Source: Neodiprion pinetum
Taxonomy: Eukaryota; Arthropoda; Insecta; Hymenoptera; Diprionidae
Direction: 5' to 3'
Length of the DNA stretch: 64,000 nt
Assembly (NCBI RefSeq): GCF_021155775.2
Contig: NC_060237.1
Location: 13,045,832 to 13,109,831, forward strand
Shown: positions 1 to 11,208 of the stretch, one piece after another
Position numbering within the stretch: position 1 is the stretch's first letter
How the letters are laid out: each line of letters begins with the position of its first letter
Translations under genes and position numbers: made by a program
Notes under the pieces: model-generated
What the model saw: the letters and a program-made list of their open reading frames with translations, nothing else
Told to the model about the DNA's origin: nothing
Databases searched by the model: none

Positions 1-1
1 T

Positions 2-883
2 TACATCACTCTCAACACAGACATGCGTAAGCGGTCTAGGAATGAATTTGAGAAAAACTTTTACAAACTCATGAATAACGCTGTGTTCGGCAAGACTATG
101 GAGAATGTGCGAAATCATAAAGATGTTAAATTGGTTACAAAATGGGAGGAAAGAGGTGGTGCGAGAACGCTTATTGCCCGAGCAAACTTTCACAGCTGCA
201 CCGTATTTGACACTGATATGGTTATCATTGAAATGAATCGTGTCAAAGTTCACTTCGCCAAACCTATTCACGTCGGCGCATCAATTCTAGATCTTTTAAA
301 AATCTTTCTCTACGATTCCCACTATAATTATATTAAAACCAACTTTTTGAATAAACAGGCTAAATTGATGTATACCGACACAGACAGCCTTATTTATCAA
401 TTCAATGTCCCTAATATCTACGATATCATCAAACGTGATGTAGATACAATGTTTGACACCTCTGACTATCCGCCCGACAATGTGTATGACATTCCCCTTA
501 AAAACAAAAAACAACTAGGGCTAATGAAGGATGAAAATAATGGTAAAATTATGACAGAGTTTGTGGGACTGCAAGCAAAGCTGTACACATTTACAACGAT
601 GGATGAGGATGGGGAAAAATATGACAGTGGCGTAAAAGTGAGTAAGCGTGCCAAGGGTGTAAGAAATTCATCGATAAATAGCATCACGTTTGATGATTAT
701 AAGCGCTGTCTGACGGCTTACCGAGAGTTGACTCTTTCACAGTGTTTAATACGCAGCAAAAAACACGAAGTGAGCACGATCGTACAAAAAAAATTGGCTC
801 TGAGTTGGCAGGATGACATGCGGCAATTGTTACCTGGACAGACCGACACCGTACCTTGGGGGTTTGTCTCAGCCCCCCAATAG
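2..883 (+). CDS. Polinton/Maverick-type DNA polymerase B, C-terminal part (copy A, runs in from the window edge)
   Basis: Protein-primed family B DNA polymerase, which replicates the DNA of Polinton/Maverick elements. The frame is already open at base 2, so the gene starts outside the window; the first internal ATG (23) is not its start. Seen: the palm motif KLMNNAVFGKTMEN (about residues 20-35), then the catalytic motif C YTDTDS at about bases 370-387, then a thumb-like tail ending at TAG 881-883. The same protein region occurs on the minus strand at 5774-6680, where it carries stops. Copy A has none in this part, so it is the better preserved copy. It runs towards the inverted-repeat block that starts near 960. 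Family assignment is by motif recognition. Whether the full gene is intact cannot be judged here. Confidence 0.85.
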   Translation, partial: YITLNTDMRKRSRNEFEKNFYKLMNNAVFGKTMENVRNHKDVKLVTKWEERGGARTLIARANFHSCTVFDTDMVIIEMNRVKVHFAKPIHVGASILDLLKIFLYDSHYNYIKTNFLNKQAKLMYTDTDSLIYQFNVPNIYDIIKRDVDTMFDTSDYPPDNVYDIPLKNKKQLGLMKDENNGKIMTEFVGLQAKLYTFTTMDEDGEKYDSGVKVSKRAKGVRNSSINSITFDDYKRCLTAYRELTLSQCLIRSKKHEVSTIVQKKLALSWQDDMRQLLPGQTDTVPWGFVSAPQ

Positions 884-959
884 CTATAGGATAAACTGTA
901 CACATAGAATTGATGTAAATATTTGATAATTGACGCCTCGAACGATCCACCATCGGGCG

Positions 960-2240
960 GAAACGTTTCATGATCAATACGATATTTGATAGATTTGAAG
1001 TTTTAAAATGCGAATTCATATACTCAACAATTGTTTACTCATTTATTATTAATATTTTAAGCAATTATTCATATTTATTCGTTCACCACGAGAAAAGTTT
1101 TCAGAAAATGACAAAAAGTTTTCCGAAAACTTCTTCCCATTTGATTAACACGTGAAAAAAGCTTTCAAAAAATGAAAAAAAGTTTCCAGAAAACGAAGAA
1201 AAATTTCCGAAAATGAAAAAAAGTTCACCAAAAAATGAAATTAGCATTAATCGTATAGAAAAATTATAGATTGTCATTATTATTATTATCATCATCATTA
1301 TTATCATCATTTGAAGGCCTTTGATCACGGCAGGCGATGGCGGAGGTGTCCCCTGCTACTAGGGTCCGGCACTATCGACGTCGAGGCTGCCTGCAGCCCC
1401 TCTCTGCGGCAGTCTAGGAGGACCGCGATCCTCGCCCCTTCCAAGGTCTTCGCAAGAGCTGTCATTGCTCGCGTAGTAATGACCCCTGGATTCAGAGTTC
1501 GCATGATTGAGGTACGCATACGACGTCCTGGCGCGCTGCTTCAGGGGCCGCTGTGTCCTAGGATTTCACAAGTGGACTAATATTTTGGCTGTGCCGCCCC
1601 GAAGCTGCACGCCAGGACGTCGTATGCGTACTTCAATCATGCGAACTCTAAATCCAGGGGTCATTACTACGCGAGCAATGACAGCTCTTGCGACGACCTT
1701 GGAAGGGGCGAGGATCGCGGTCCTCCTAGACTGCGGCAGAGAGGGGCTGCAGGCAGCCTCGACGTCGATAGTGCCGGACCCTGGTAGCAGGGGACACCTC
1801 CACCATCGCCTGCCGTGATCAAAGGCCTTCAAATGATGATAATAATGATGATGATAATAATAATATTGACAATCTATAATTTTTCTATACGATTGATGCT
1901 CATTTTATTTTTTGGTGAACTTTTTTTCATTTTCGGAAATTTTTCTTCGTTTTCTGGAAACTTTTTTTCATTTTTTGAAAGCTTTTTTTACGTGTTAATC
2001 AAATGGGAAAAAAGTTTTCGGAAAACTTTTTTTCATTTTCTGAAACCTTTTTTTCGTTTTCTGAAAAGTTTTTCTCGTTTCCAGAAAATTTTTTTTCATT
2101 TTCTGAAAACTTTTCTCGTGGTATACGAATGAATATGAATGATTGCTTGATTTATTAGTAATAAATAAATAAATAATTGATGAATACATGAATATACACG
2201 GTATTCGAATTTTAAAACTTCGATCTGCTCAGTATCGTAT
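960..2240. repeat. Imperfect palindrome between two polymerase B tails (Polinton terminal-type region)
   Basis: Two arms, about 960-1548 and 1596-2240, are inverted copies. The inner parts (1311-1548 and 1596-1832) match with few differences and are GC-rich, unlike the surroundings. The outer parts hold (TTA/TCA)n runs and a pattern of TTTTTCATTTTCTGAAAACTT units of about 21-22 bp. The same unit family recurs once at 5340-5580. The 47-base spacer (about 1549-1595) contains CAAGTGGACTAATATTTTGG, close to integrase codons at 2862-2881. Both outer ends run into polymerase B 3' ends. Inference: two element ends joined head to head, or an inverted duplication. Confidence 0.75.
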
Positions 2241-2289
2241 TGCCGGCGAAACGTCTCTGCTTCATGAACTATCGCCATGGGTGTCAAAC

Positions 2290-2630
2290 GCATATATTTA
2301 CAACGGTTCTATGCCCTCAGTTTCAGCCTACGGCTAGTCTATTGCGGGGTTGCAGCACACCCTCCAAGTTCTGGTGCCTGTTTGCCCAGGTATCGGTTGC
2401 ATATTACCGTCTTGTCAACTCATGATCAATTTTTTAGTACATTGGAGCTAACCTTACGTTTTTTTACTACGTATTAAGCACTGTGGGGTTGATCAACTCT
2501 AGGTAAGCCCCTCAGACGGTTTTCATAATCATTGAACGTGATGTTATTTATCGTTGCAGTTTTCGCATCCTTGACACGCTTACCCACTTTAACACCGTTG
2601 TCACATTTTTGTTTCATCCTCATCCATGGT
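2290..2630 (-). pseudogene. Polymerase B C-terminal remnant (copy C), heavily decayed
   Basis: The minus-strand sequence aligns by eye with the last 100-130 codons and the 3' flank of the polymerase B copies at 560-960 and 5650-6060. Shared landmarks are the flank around 2210-2330 and the stretch encoding ITFNDYENRL near 2535-2560, where copy A has ITFDDYKRCL. Several stops and indels break the frame. It abuts integrase sequence on the opposite strand at about 2631, so the polymerase gene is cut off there by deletion or rearrangement. Confidence 0.6.
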
Positions 2631-2902
2631 GGGGGGAAAGATGCGGCTGCTGCTATGAAATCTGTACTAACCCAGAGCCGTATACCTGCACATCTATACG
2701 TTCATCAATGCAAAGAATTTCACAACAGCAAATTGAAAGCCCTCATGATGCAGCACAATATCACCATGTATTTGACACTCAGCAACTTGAAAGCGTCGAT
2801 ATGCAAACGTTTTTAGTCGAACATTGAAAAAATAAAATGTGGTTTACTCTCCCAGGATTTCACAAGAGGATTAATATTTTGGGTTGATTTGATGAAGTCC
2901 TA
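2631..2902 (+). pseudogene. Polinton-type integrase, catalytic-core fragment (part 1, upstream of the LTR)
   Basis: Retrovirus-like (DDE) integrase of Polinton/Maverick elements. Readable blocks are KDAAAAMKSVLTQS, then VHQCKEFHNSKLKALMMQ and ITMYLTLSNLKASICKRF, then in other frames SRTL and NKMWFTLPGFHK. In related integrases the block before KEF reads DQG; here it reads HQC, so the second catalytic aspartate seems to be lost. At least two frameshifts lie between 2805 and 2860. The 5' part is missing because polymerase copy C abuts it. The reading continues after the inserted LTR, at 4741, in the frame LMKSYNNTKHR. Confidence 0.7.
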
Positions 2903-4736
2903 TGTTACGTGGGGGTGAGGGTGGAACTGAGCGGTGGTAGTTAATGATTAATTGAATAATCTAGCTCCCACGTAACGACAATGAATAATAATTAAAACTA
3001 AGAAAAAGACTTACCTTTCGATAAGCCGGTAATTTGTAGGATCGTGTTGCTATAGACCTGTACAGGTCTGTGAGGTTTGTTTACATTGTTGAGGCAATTA
3101 AAATAATAAAAATAGGAAGAAGGTCGTTCAAAATAAATGATTAATATAATTTGACTGGTAGAAGATGAAGTATATTCTATTTCGATTTGGTTATGGAAAT
3201 GTTTGGTAACAATCAATGGTGATAAATATATATATATGAGCCGAAAATAACAATTTATAGAGTCTTCAAAATTATAAAAATCCTGTGTTATACTATTCTA
3301 GAGGATATTATTATTTGGTACCAGGAACATCTATTCTGAACGATGGTTATAACTAGCTGGTCGTGATTATTGTATTGTATCTCTCTTTTTAGATTATCTT
3401 AAATCGATTATATATATATCATTGTTAAGTCTTATTCGTTGATTCTTGGAAACAATAAGTACGAATTAATTGGGGGTAGTGAAGCTAGCCACCAATTCTA
3501 GACTTGGTTTTTGTGAATTTACTGAAGTAGTTTTTGATTATCAAGGTGAAACAAGAATTCGTCTAATTTTGAAGATTAACACTCGGATTGACTTAGCTTT
3601 TTGGTGAATCGGTCGACGAGATTGAGAGCCGTCGGATCGTGTCGGTCTGCGTCGGTAGAATGCTGGACCAGGGGGCCTCACCTCAAATTTGGAAGAGTTG
3701 ATGAATCGAATGATGTTGAACGTTGGTCACTTAGTCTTTGTGAATTTAGAATGATATCTTGTTATCGAAAGTTTGAAAGTGTCCGTTTTGTGATTTTGAT
3801 GATAAGTTAAAATTGATTGGAACGATTTATTTAATGAAAATGATAGTGTAATTATTATTATTTTTACTTAAGATTACCTGATTCGCTTGAATCAGGGCCG
3901 AACTCAATTTTAACTAAGGAAAATGGAATATCATAAAAATGTCTATTCGCGAAATGACGAGATTTAGTAAAGAACAGAAAAGATGGAAATGTAGAAGATA
4001 GTGAGTCTTTTGCAGCTAACAGAATAACTGAATGCTCGAATTTGACGAATTAGCGCGAGACTTTAGGCTGGTCACAATTAAGATTTTCCGAACACTACTC
4101 TTGCTCGAGAGGGCTAATCCGGGTTTACGTCCACGCACTTCGCGACTTGACAGACGAAAGACGCGGCTTCTTGGGCCCGAGGGTCCAAGGAGCTGCAGTT
4201 GTAATTAGTTACAATGGTAATTAGCCAATGAGGTGCGAGGGCGACCTCCTGGTGCCCAAATCCACATGGGTAGCGTTACTTCTCGCTATTCGACGGTGTT
4301 CCGACGATTCTCAATCTCGTCGGTGACACATTGAAAATATGAACAAGAGATATTTGCATGCAATGTTCACACATTCATTTATACATTCCAATGAGTAATC
4401 TATTTTAATTTGATGGTTCTGAAGGTAGTGGTTTATCCTAGTTATTGATTATAATTTTAATTTAAAAAGAGGGATATTTCCAGGCTGAGCGCTACTGATA
4501 CTAACTCAGCAGTCTCTCATCTCAGTTCTTGGTACCAGTTATCAGAAACAATTTTGAACCTTACACTAGGGATCATTGTTGGTCTCTACGTGACTTTTGC
4601 CAGGAGGGTTGGAACTCGCCGTTATTAGAATATGAGATTTTGATGAAATGATATCTGTGCATTGAAGAGATTAAAGAAATGAAATAAAATGGAGTTTTAA
4701 AAAAGTTACGCCAAGGCGGTACGTCGGGGCGTAACA
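2903..4736. mobile_element. Solo LTR (Gypsy-like) inserted in the integrase gene, target duplication CCTA
   Basis: The insert begins TGTTACG and ends CGTAACA, a perfect 7-bp terminal inverted repeat of the TG..CA type. It is flanked by the direct repeat CCTA at 2899-2902 and 4737-4740. Removing it and one CCTA restores the integrase reading frame, which supports the boundaries. Length 1834 bp. No gag or pol reading frame is visible, so I read it as a solo LTR. The right-hand 300 bases resemble, in reverse, the fragment at 20636-20880. A 4-bp target duplication fits Gypsy-type elements. Confidence 0.75.
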
Positions 4737-4740
4737 CCTA

Positions 4741-5176
4741 CAACAACACCAAACATCGCACGATTCGGATGAAACCGGTGAATGTTAGCACGGAGAATGA
4801 AGAACAGCTGTATCGTAGGGTGTACAAGCTTCGTCAAATCAAACGAAGTAGTCGAGCGCGGAAATTCAGCGTAGGCAATCGAGTTCGAATCAGCAAGTAC
4901 GAGAATGTATTCGAAAAAAGCTATACACCCAATTGGATGACAGAAATATTCACCGTGAGTGAGGTGAAAAATACCAATCCACCCACCTACAAACTTACCA
5001 ATTATCAAGATCATCCCATCGAGGGGGGCTTCTATGAGGAAGAGCTCACCAAAGTGAAATATCCCGACGGCTACCTTGTGGAGAAAGTGTTACGCAAACG
5101 GGGGAATCTGTTCTATGCGAAGTGGTTGGGTTTTGATGATTCGCACAATAGTTGGATAAATAGAACAGACATGTAA
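4741..5176 (+). pseudogene. Polinton-type integrase, C-terminal part with chromodomain (part 2)
   Basis: The reading starts at the LTR junction with SYNNTKHRTIRMKPVNVS, the end of the integrase core. It continues through a basic SH3-like segment (VGNRVRISKYENVFEKSYTPNW, written here in two parts: VGNRVRISKYENVF and EKSYTPNW) and TEIFTVSEV. It ends with a chromodomain-like tail containing YLVEKVLRKRGNLFYAKWLG. The stop is at 5174-5176. This half is open throughout. An internal ATG at 4769 is not a natural start. A C-terminal chromodomain is typical of Polinton integrases and is thought to direct insertion through histone binding. The whole gene is dead because of the LTR and the frameshifts upstream. 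Confidence 0.8.
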
Positions 5177-5254
5177 CATAATTTGTATGTATTTTCCGAA
5201 TTACAATAAAAGATTTTGAATATACAAATATTTCGACATTTTATCTCCTTTGTG

Positions 5255-5640
5255 CGCACATGTGCCATACTCTGTACTACGAAAATAATAATAACAATAA
5301 TAATGATAATAATAATGATAATATGCAATTTTGCCATACGATTATTACACATTTTATTTTTTGGAAAACTTTTTTTCATTTTCTGAAAACTTTTTTTCGT
5401 TTTCTGAAGACTTTTTTTCATTTTCTGAAAACTTTTTTTCATTTTCTGAAAACTTTTTTTACGTGTTAATCAAATGGGAAAAAAGTTTTCTGAAAACTTC
5501 TTTTCGTTTTCTGAAAAGTTTTTCTCGTTTCCTGAAATTTTTTTTTCATTTTCTGAAAACTTTTCTCGTGGTAAACAAATAACTATGAATAATTGCTTGA
5601 TATATTAATAATAAATAAATAAACAATTGTTGAGTGTATG
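5255..5640. repeat. AAT microsatellite and TTTTC-rich tandem repeat between integrase and polymerase
   Basis: Bases 5283-5325 are an (AAT/GAT)n run. Bases 5350-5580 are about ten variant copies of TTTTTCATTTTCTGAAAACTT, ending with CTTTTCTCGTGG. The block matches both arms of the palindrome at 1080-1260 (reversed) and 1900-2120. Its repeated position next to polymerase B 3' ends suggests a structural part of the element such as a terminal or intergenic repeat. Confidence 0.7.
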
Positions 5641-5773
5641 AATTCGCATTTTGAAACTTCAAATCCATTAAATATCGTATTGATCATGAAACGTTTCCGC
5701 CCGATGGTGGATCGTTCGAGGCGTCAATTATCAAATATTTACATCAATTCTATGTGTACAGTTTATCCTACAG

Positions 5774-8700
5774 CTATTGGGGGGCTGGGACAAACCCCCA
5801 AGGTACGGTGTCGGTCTGTCCAGGTATCAATTGCCGCTTGTCATCCTGCCAACTCGGAGTCAATTTTTTTTGTACGATCGTGCTTACTTCTTGTTTTTTG
5901 CTGCGTATCAAACACTGTGGAAGAGTCAACTCTCGGTGAGCCGTCAGTCAGCGCTTATAATCGTCAAACGCGATGCTATTTATCGATGAATTTCTAACAC
6001 CCTTGGCGCGCTTACTCACTATTGCGCCACCGTCATATTTATCCCCATTCTCACCCATCGAGGTAAATGTGTACAGCTTTGCTCGCAGTCCCACAAACTC
6101 TGTCATAATTTTACCGTTATTTTCATCCTTCATCAGCCCTGATTATTTTTGTTTTCAAGGGGAATACCATACACATTGTCGGGCGGATAGTCAGAGGTAT
6201 CAAACATTGTATCTACATCAAGTTTGATGATACCGTGGATATTAGGCACATTGAATTGATAAATAAGGCTGTCTGTGTCGGTATACATCAATTCAGCTTG
6301 TTTATTCGAAAAATTGGTTTTAATATAATTATAGTGGAAATCGTAGAGAAAGATTTTTGACAGATCTAGAATTGATGCGCCGACGTAAATAGGTTTGGCG
6401 ACGTTAACTTTGACACGATTCATTTCAATGATAACCATATCAGTGCCAAATATGGTGCAGCTGCGAAAGTTTGCTCGGGCAATAAGCGTTCCCGCACTAC
6501 CTCTTCCCTCCCATTTTGTAACCAATTTAACATCTTTATGATTTCGCACATTCTCCATAGTCTTGCCGAACACAGCGTTATTCATGAGTTTGTAAAAGTT
6601 TTTCTCAAATTCATTCCTAGACCGCTTACGCATGTCTGTGTTGAGAGTGATGTAAGGCTCGAGCCATGGAGATTGTGCAAACTTCAAAATTCTGTGCACT
6701 TTTGTTACTTTTAATCCTAAACTCAAACACTGTTTCAAATTTCTATAGTGCAACATATACTTTGTTTTGGGGTAAAGGGTGGTCGCGAGTTTGTCATTTT
6801 TCCACCTGGAGGAGTGAAATGTTCGGGACAAAGGGGTAAGTCTTTGTGATCCTCGTGGAGTTCCACAGGGTAGTCCAAAAATACCTCCAGAAAGTAGCCG
6901 ATCGGCGAATCGTCCGGATGGTTCGTTATATCGATGTGCTGATACTATCACTCGAACGAACCGATTGGTAAATGCACGCTCATAGCTGCACCGTACAGGT
7001 TATTCACGTCAAAATACATGAGATACGATTCCACTTTGTTTGGATCAAAATCCGTTTCCATGAATCTATTATTGGCCCGAGCGTGTCGATTAGAACTTTG
7101 TGCTACGCCGCCTCAAATGGCTCTTTCAATAAATAACACCATTTCAGGTTTGTCTAAAAGTTGCAAATTTACATTAGTATGCTTGAGCATCGCGTCAAAA
7201 GCAAGTCCCGGTGCAGTGTAGTAGTGCAACGGATCTAAATCGTATGTTTTGAAGCTGCTAGCGCAGAAATTTTCGAAAATATCGGCAAGCAAAAGAACAT
7301 CGGTCTTTAAATATAAATCTGAATAGCCTCCCAGTGACTCTAAATGGAATTCCTTCCAAACAGTTTTCGCGTGCTCATAATCGGTGTCTGAAATATTTGC
7401 ATCGCAGTGGTGCGAGTAGAAATGCTTCTTTGCAGGTAATCGCGGTTCATCGAGTTTCCCCCAACAATCGACGTATTCATAGGGAAAAACGCCTTTGCGG
7501 GTCATCATACTGAACTGAGTCGGGTTGTTATAAAATTTGCGTGTTATGCGTTTATCGGTATCGGTCGAATATGTGGAAAGTTTATCGATGCTGCTAGCCA
7601 TAAATCGGAACGAATCGATGAATCTCAAGGGCATCATTGTTCCATCGACGCGTTTCTTGAAGGATTTATATTTTTCCTTATTTATGGGTAGCAGTGTAAT
7701 TTTACCGGGAAAAGTTGACGCGAGGGATTATATTGAAAAGTGAGCATCGCAACCGGACAAATTGTAAAAAACTATTGAAATTGTGTGCGACTCTCTGAAA
7801 TTCAAATCACAACGATTATGAGCAGGACCACGATATTTACCCGTGAAGTGACAGTGATCGTAACACTTTTTCTCCTCAGGCGTAAACGGTTTTTCACAAA
7901 TATAACAATTCTTTGCGCGCATGTGACGATCGCGTTGCACTTGGGTAAGAGACTTCATCGGAATTATGTTTTTGATGCGTGACTCTACCTGAATTGATAA
8001 ATCTTCAAGCTGTTTCATAAACCAATCTATGCAATCGACACCGCGTTTACCGTGGAACTCCGATAAAGTCTCATCGTACGCGCAATGTACATAGTACGCT
8101 ACACTGTGCGGGATATGCTTTTGAATTTCACAAGTCTTACGAGTTTCAAATTCATCCACAGGTTCAGGGATTAATATACATTCGAGATCGGCGTATACGC
8201 CAAATGGAACGGTGCCTTTGTTTTGAAAATTGGAAAATACTAAATCTTTACACTTGGGAAATTCCATGCGTACTTTATTTAGCATAATACAATCTTGTCG
8301 ATGATTGTCGTAGGCGTATTCCACGCTAAAGTGGCACAAACATCCGTCACATAAAAACAGCTGGCCATTATGATCAGACAATTGTTTGCTCACCAATCGG
8401 GAAAGATCTTTAATCCAAGCAAAATGGAATCTCGGTGCAAACTCACCAGTCATATCGTCTTTCGGATTACTCTCAACCATTAGAAGATGGATCGTGTCAA
8501 TGTTTACGCTGTGCAAATTTTTACTCAAATAAATTGGCACGATGACGCTTTTATTTGATTTTGCATGATGCGAAAAAGTTTGAGATTCTATACCATATAC
8601 ATTGATGCGCAAATTATTCAATCTCTCAACCTTTTTCACATCATGTAGAGTAGCAGGGAAATTGATACCTGTACAGTCCAACTCGGAAATATATCGACGA

Positions 8701-9548
8701 TAGTTGGGAGTCCTATCGGTGTGGGTGTTGACCGGGTGGAGGGCTGCTGTGACGGACCAGAGAAGGCATCTTTCGTCCTCGTTGCTCACGTTAATCACAG
8801 CCTTTTTATGTCGAATGTCTTGGGGCAGGTCGACGAATGTTGAAGCCCCCGCGGCGAGAGGCTGGTAGCGATTGATATTTACAGTGAGGTTAATCATCTC
8901 AATCATACTCCAGCCGGAATCGCGTTGCTCGAAATCTTCCACCTTTGACTGCAGATCACCCCGTGCACGTATAAACCAACCATTTATATCGCTTGATGGG
9001 AGGAGAATCGCCACGTTGGATGTGTTGAAACTCTTACCTTCAGTGGAGATCTCTTCGTGCTTGGCATTTTCGAATTTGCACGATAATATGAGGTTAACCT
9101 TCACATTTCCCTCCTCGCGCAGTATCAGCTCCAACTTCTCGGTGACGACGCGCTGCACATCGTCCAGAAAGGCGTCCAAATTTTTATGACGGAGATTTGT
9201 GACAACCCACGTTCTGATTCGGCTAGCAAAAGCGCTATCCACGTCGTCCCATTGTACACCCGCAGGAGTAACGATATTTCCACCCGTCACCACTGTGCGC
9301 TGCTGCAGCTGCTTGATCTTCGTCACCCAAGATTGCAGGAGTGCGATCGTATGTTGGATCCGTATTTTCGCACCAACGGTTGTTCCTCGTTGCATGGAAA
9401 TATCGCGCAGAACTTGGATATTCGCAATTCCAATACCAGCCCAATGATTGATGACGGCGTCATTCTCTTCTCCGGGTGGTTGCTCTCTCAGCAAGTTGTA
9501 CGTCCTCTCCATCTGCTCCGCAAGTCCCATATACGCTTCGACTGCCAT
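5774..9548 (-). pseudogene. Polinton/Maverick-type protein-primed DNA polymerase B (copy B), nearly full length with a few lesions
   Basis: The first ATG that fits is at 9548; the frame is open back to a GTG at 9599. Order on the minus strand: an N-terminal region, then KKAVINVSNEDERCLLWSV, a C2HC-like finger (CDGC..H..C near 8340), the exonuclease block YADLEC near 8190, a cysteine/histidine cluster (CYICEKPF..CYDHCHF) near 7860, and the exonuclease II-like NLSGCDAHF near 7740. Then come motif A DVNNLYG near 7000, the KLMNNAVFGKTMEN motif near 6570, and YTDTDS near 6280. Lesions: an in-frame TAA at 7728-7730, a stop plus frameshift between about 7113 and 6951, a frame change near 6140, and a TGA at 5948-5950. 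The final TAG lies at 5774-5776, matching copy A. Family B by motifs; the element name is an inference. Confidence 0.8.
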
Positions 9549-9679
9549 GACTTTGACGTTGATATAAGCCGAACTTTGTATAACTTTTTTGATTTGCACG
9601 TATCGTGTAAGACTGGCGAGTCTGCATCGGATGCGTTGAGCTTATATGTATATAGGCCGATAGATCGCAAGAATTTGGG

Positions 9680-9940
9680 AACTGTGCGCACTGCGTTCTG
9701 CGCATATCGGAGGGTGAAATTACGTCAGAGATGTGGTGCGCACTGCGTTCTGCGCATCTCGGAGGGAAAAATGACGTCAGAGACGACTTGGCCCGCTCTT
9801 TGTCCGACCCGCCATCCCTAAATTTTTGGGTTTTATTGCTCTCCCGGCTCTGCAGAGATGATGAAATTCATGTAAAAAATGACGCCAGAGACGGCTGGGG
9901 TCCGCAGTCCCCGTTCTTACCATCCCTAAATTTTTGCGGT
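9680..9940. repeat. Two short direct-repeat families upstream of polymerase B
   Basis: A unit of about 53 bp containing GCGCACTGCGTTCTGCGCAT and GACGTCAGAG occurs at about 9683-9731 and 9736-9783. A second pair shares GACGTCAGAGACG and CATCCCTAAATTTTTG, at about 9771-9827 and 9879-9936. TGACGTCA-like sites (TTACGTCAG, ATGACGTCA) recur inside the units. They lie just upstream of the polymerase gene, so a promoter or replication role is possible but not shown. Confidence 0.6.
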
Positions 9941-10880
9941 TTATCTGCCAGTTTGAAGTCACCCAGTTCCGCAGCTGCATCTTGCCTAAAAGCGTGTTGG
10001 AACAGGTTTTCACCCCCTCCCCCTCCCCCTCTCCACGAACCCGCCGCCGCCTAATGTAGTTTTTGAGTTTTATGAGTCGTTAAGCAGCGTGGGTTATGTG
10101 GTGGGAAAAATCGGTCAACGTAAAGCGGGCGGCGAACAGTGTGTGATGTGAGAAAAATCTTATCCTGCCCGCTCTTCACCGGATGGTATGTGTACACACA
10201 GTTTCGGGTCTTACGACTCTTTATAGCGAACAAGTCCGAGCCTGCATATCCCCCGCTATTCTCTATGATATGTATGTTCGGTTTTAAATGAGCTGCTATA
10301 ACAAAGAAGCTGAGCCTTTGCTAACGAGGCGTGAATTTATAAACCGAGCTCCTCTTATTGTCATCGATTGCTCCAAGCAGAACGCAACATTGAAAACTGG
10401 ACCTGTGGACATTTGATTGGAATTTGACTGTAGCATTACGTTCCCGCCACACACTTCTGCCTTCTGCGTGATCTTGCATGATCGCATTGTTGAATATAAT
10501 CCGATCAGTGGTACTGTTAAAAAATTGGTATAAGTCAATTTTGGAATAATGATATGTTAAATTAACATGGATATTGAAAATAATATGTATAATTTTACTC
10601 GTTAAAATTTAGAATAAGATAATTGAGAATACAATAAGAAAACTCAATGTCATTGATGTTAATTAAAAAAATTGTTAAAAGCATTCAAAACGCCGTTTTA
10701 AACTTTTCTTCAGGGGTCATTTCCTGGAATTTTTTCAATAGATCTAGCGGGTTTCACCCTATCCGATTTATGCGCGGCTTTCCTGCGCCAAACAAATCTC
10801 GACAGGAATTATTTTGTGTGTGTGTGTGTGTGTGCGTGTGTCAAATCCCATGAAAACAGCCATCTTGCGGCAAACCGAGA
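9941..10880. other. No gene recognised; includes a (TG)n run
   Basis: No reading frame here looks like a protein I know. Bases 10002-10050 hold a C-rich run, and 10816-10841 is a (TG)n microsatellite. The stretch 10540-10720 is AT-rich. Confidence 0.5.
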
Positions 10881-10887
10881 AAATGAT

Positions 10888-11035
10888 CAGCGGGGGCGGG
10901 GTACCGCCGCGGATTGGGGGGGGGGGGGCAGCACCGTGGATTGGCGGGGGGGGGCCGCGGTTGGGGGGGAGGGGGGTCCCGCCGCGGATTGGGGGCGGGG
11001 AGGTGGGAAAGGGTGGGAGCTGGGGGGGGAGCGCC
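10888..11035. repeat. G-rich tract with tandem CCGCGGATTGGGGG units and quadruplex potential
   Basis: The plus strand has many G runs of 4 to 12 separated by short loops. Imperfect repeats of CCGCGGATTGGGGG occur near 10904, 10928, 10956 and 10981. Open frames across it translate to low-complexity glycine-rich peptides and are not credible genes. Confidence 0.75.
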
Positions 11036-11208
11036 GCCGTCTTCGATTTAGAACCGGCATATATACACTACTCCCTTTGAAGCGTTTCCATGATAATCAC
11101 AGCACCAGCCCGCCTCTTCCATACGTTCAGTTTTTTCAGTGATGGTGGTGAAATGTGTAAATCTTCCATGTTTATTACTCGTTTCGTCCCACCAAGGATC
11201 TCTGTCAG

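Noticed and set aside
1101..2132. Phenylalanine-rich and alanine/arginine-rich frames in mirrored pairs
   Set aside because: By-products of the TTTTC repeat and of the GC-rich palindrome arms.
5260..5582. FFSFSENFF-type repeat proteins
   Set aside because: Translation of a 21-22 bp tandem repeat; open in more than one frame, so not coding.
10816..11142. Two overlapping open frames rich in glycine
   Set aside because: They translate the TG run and the G-rich tract; low complexity, no motif, no plausible start.
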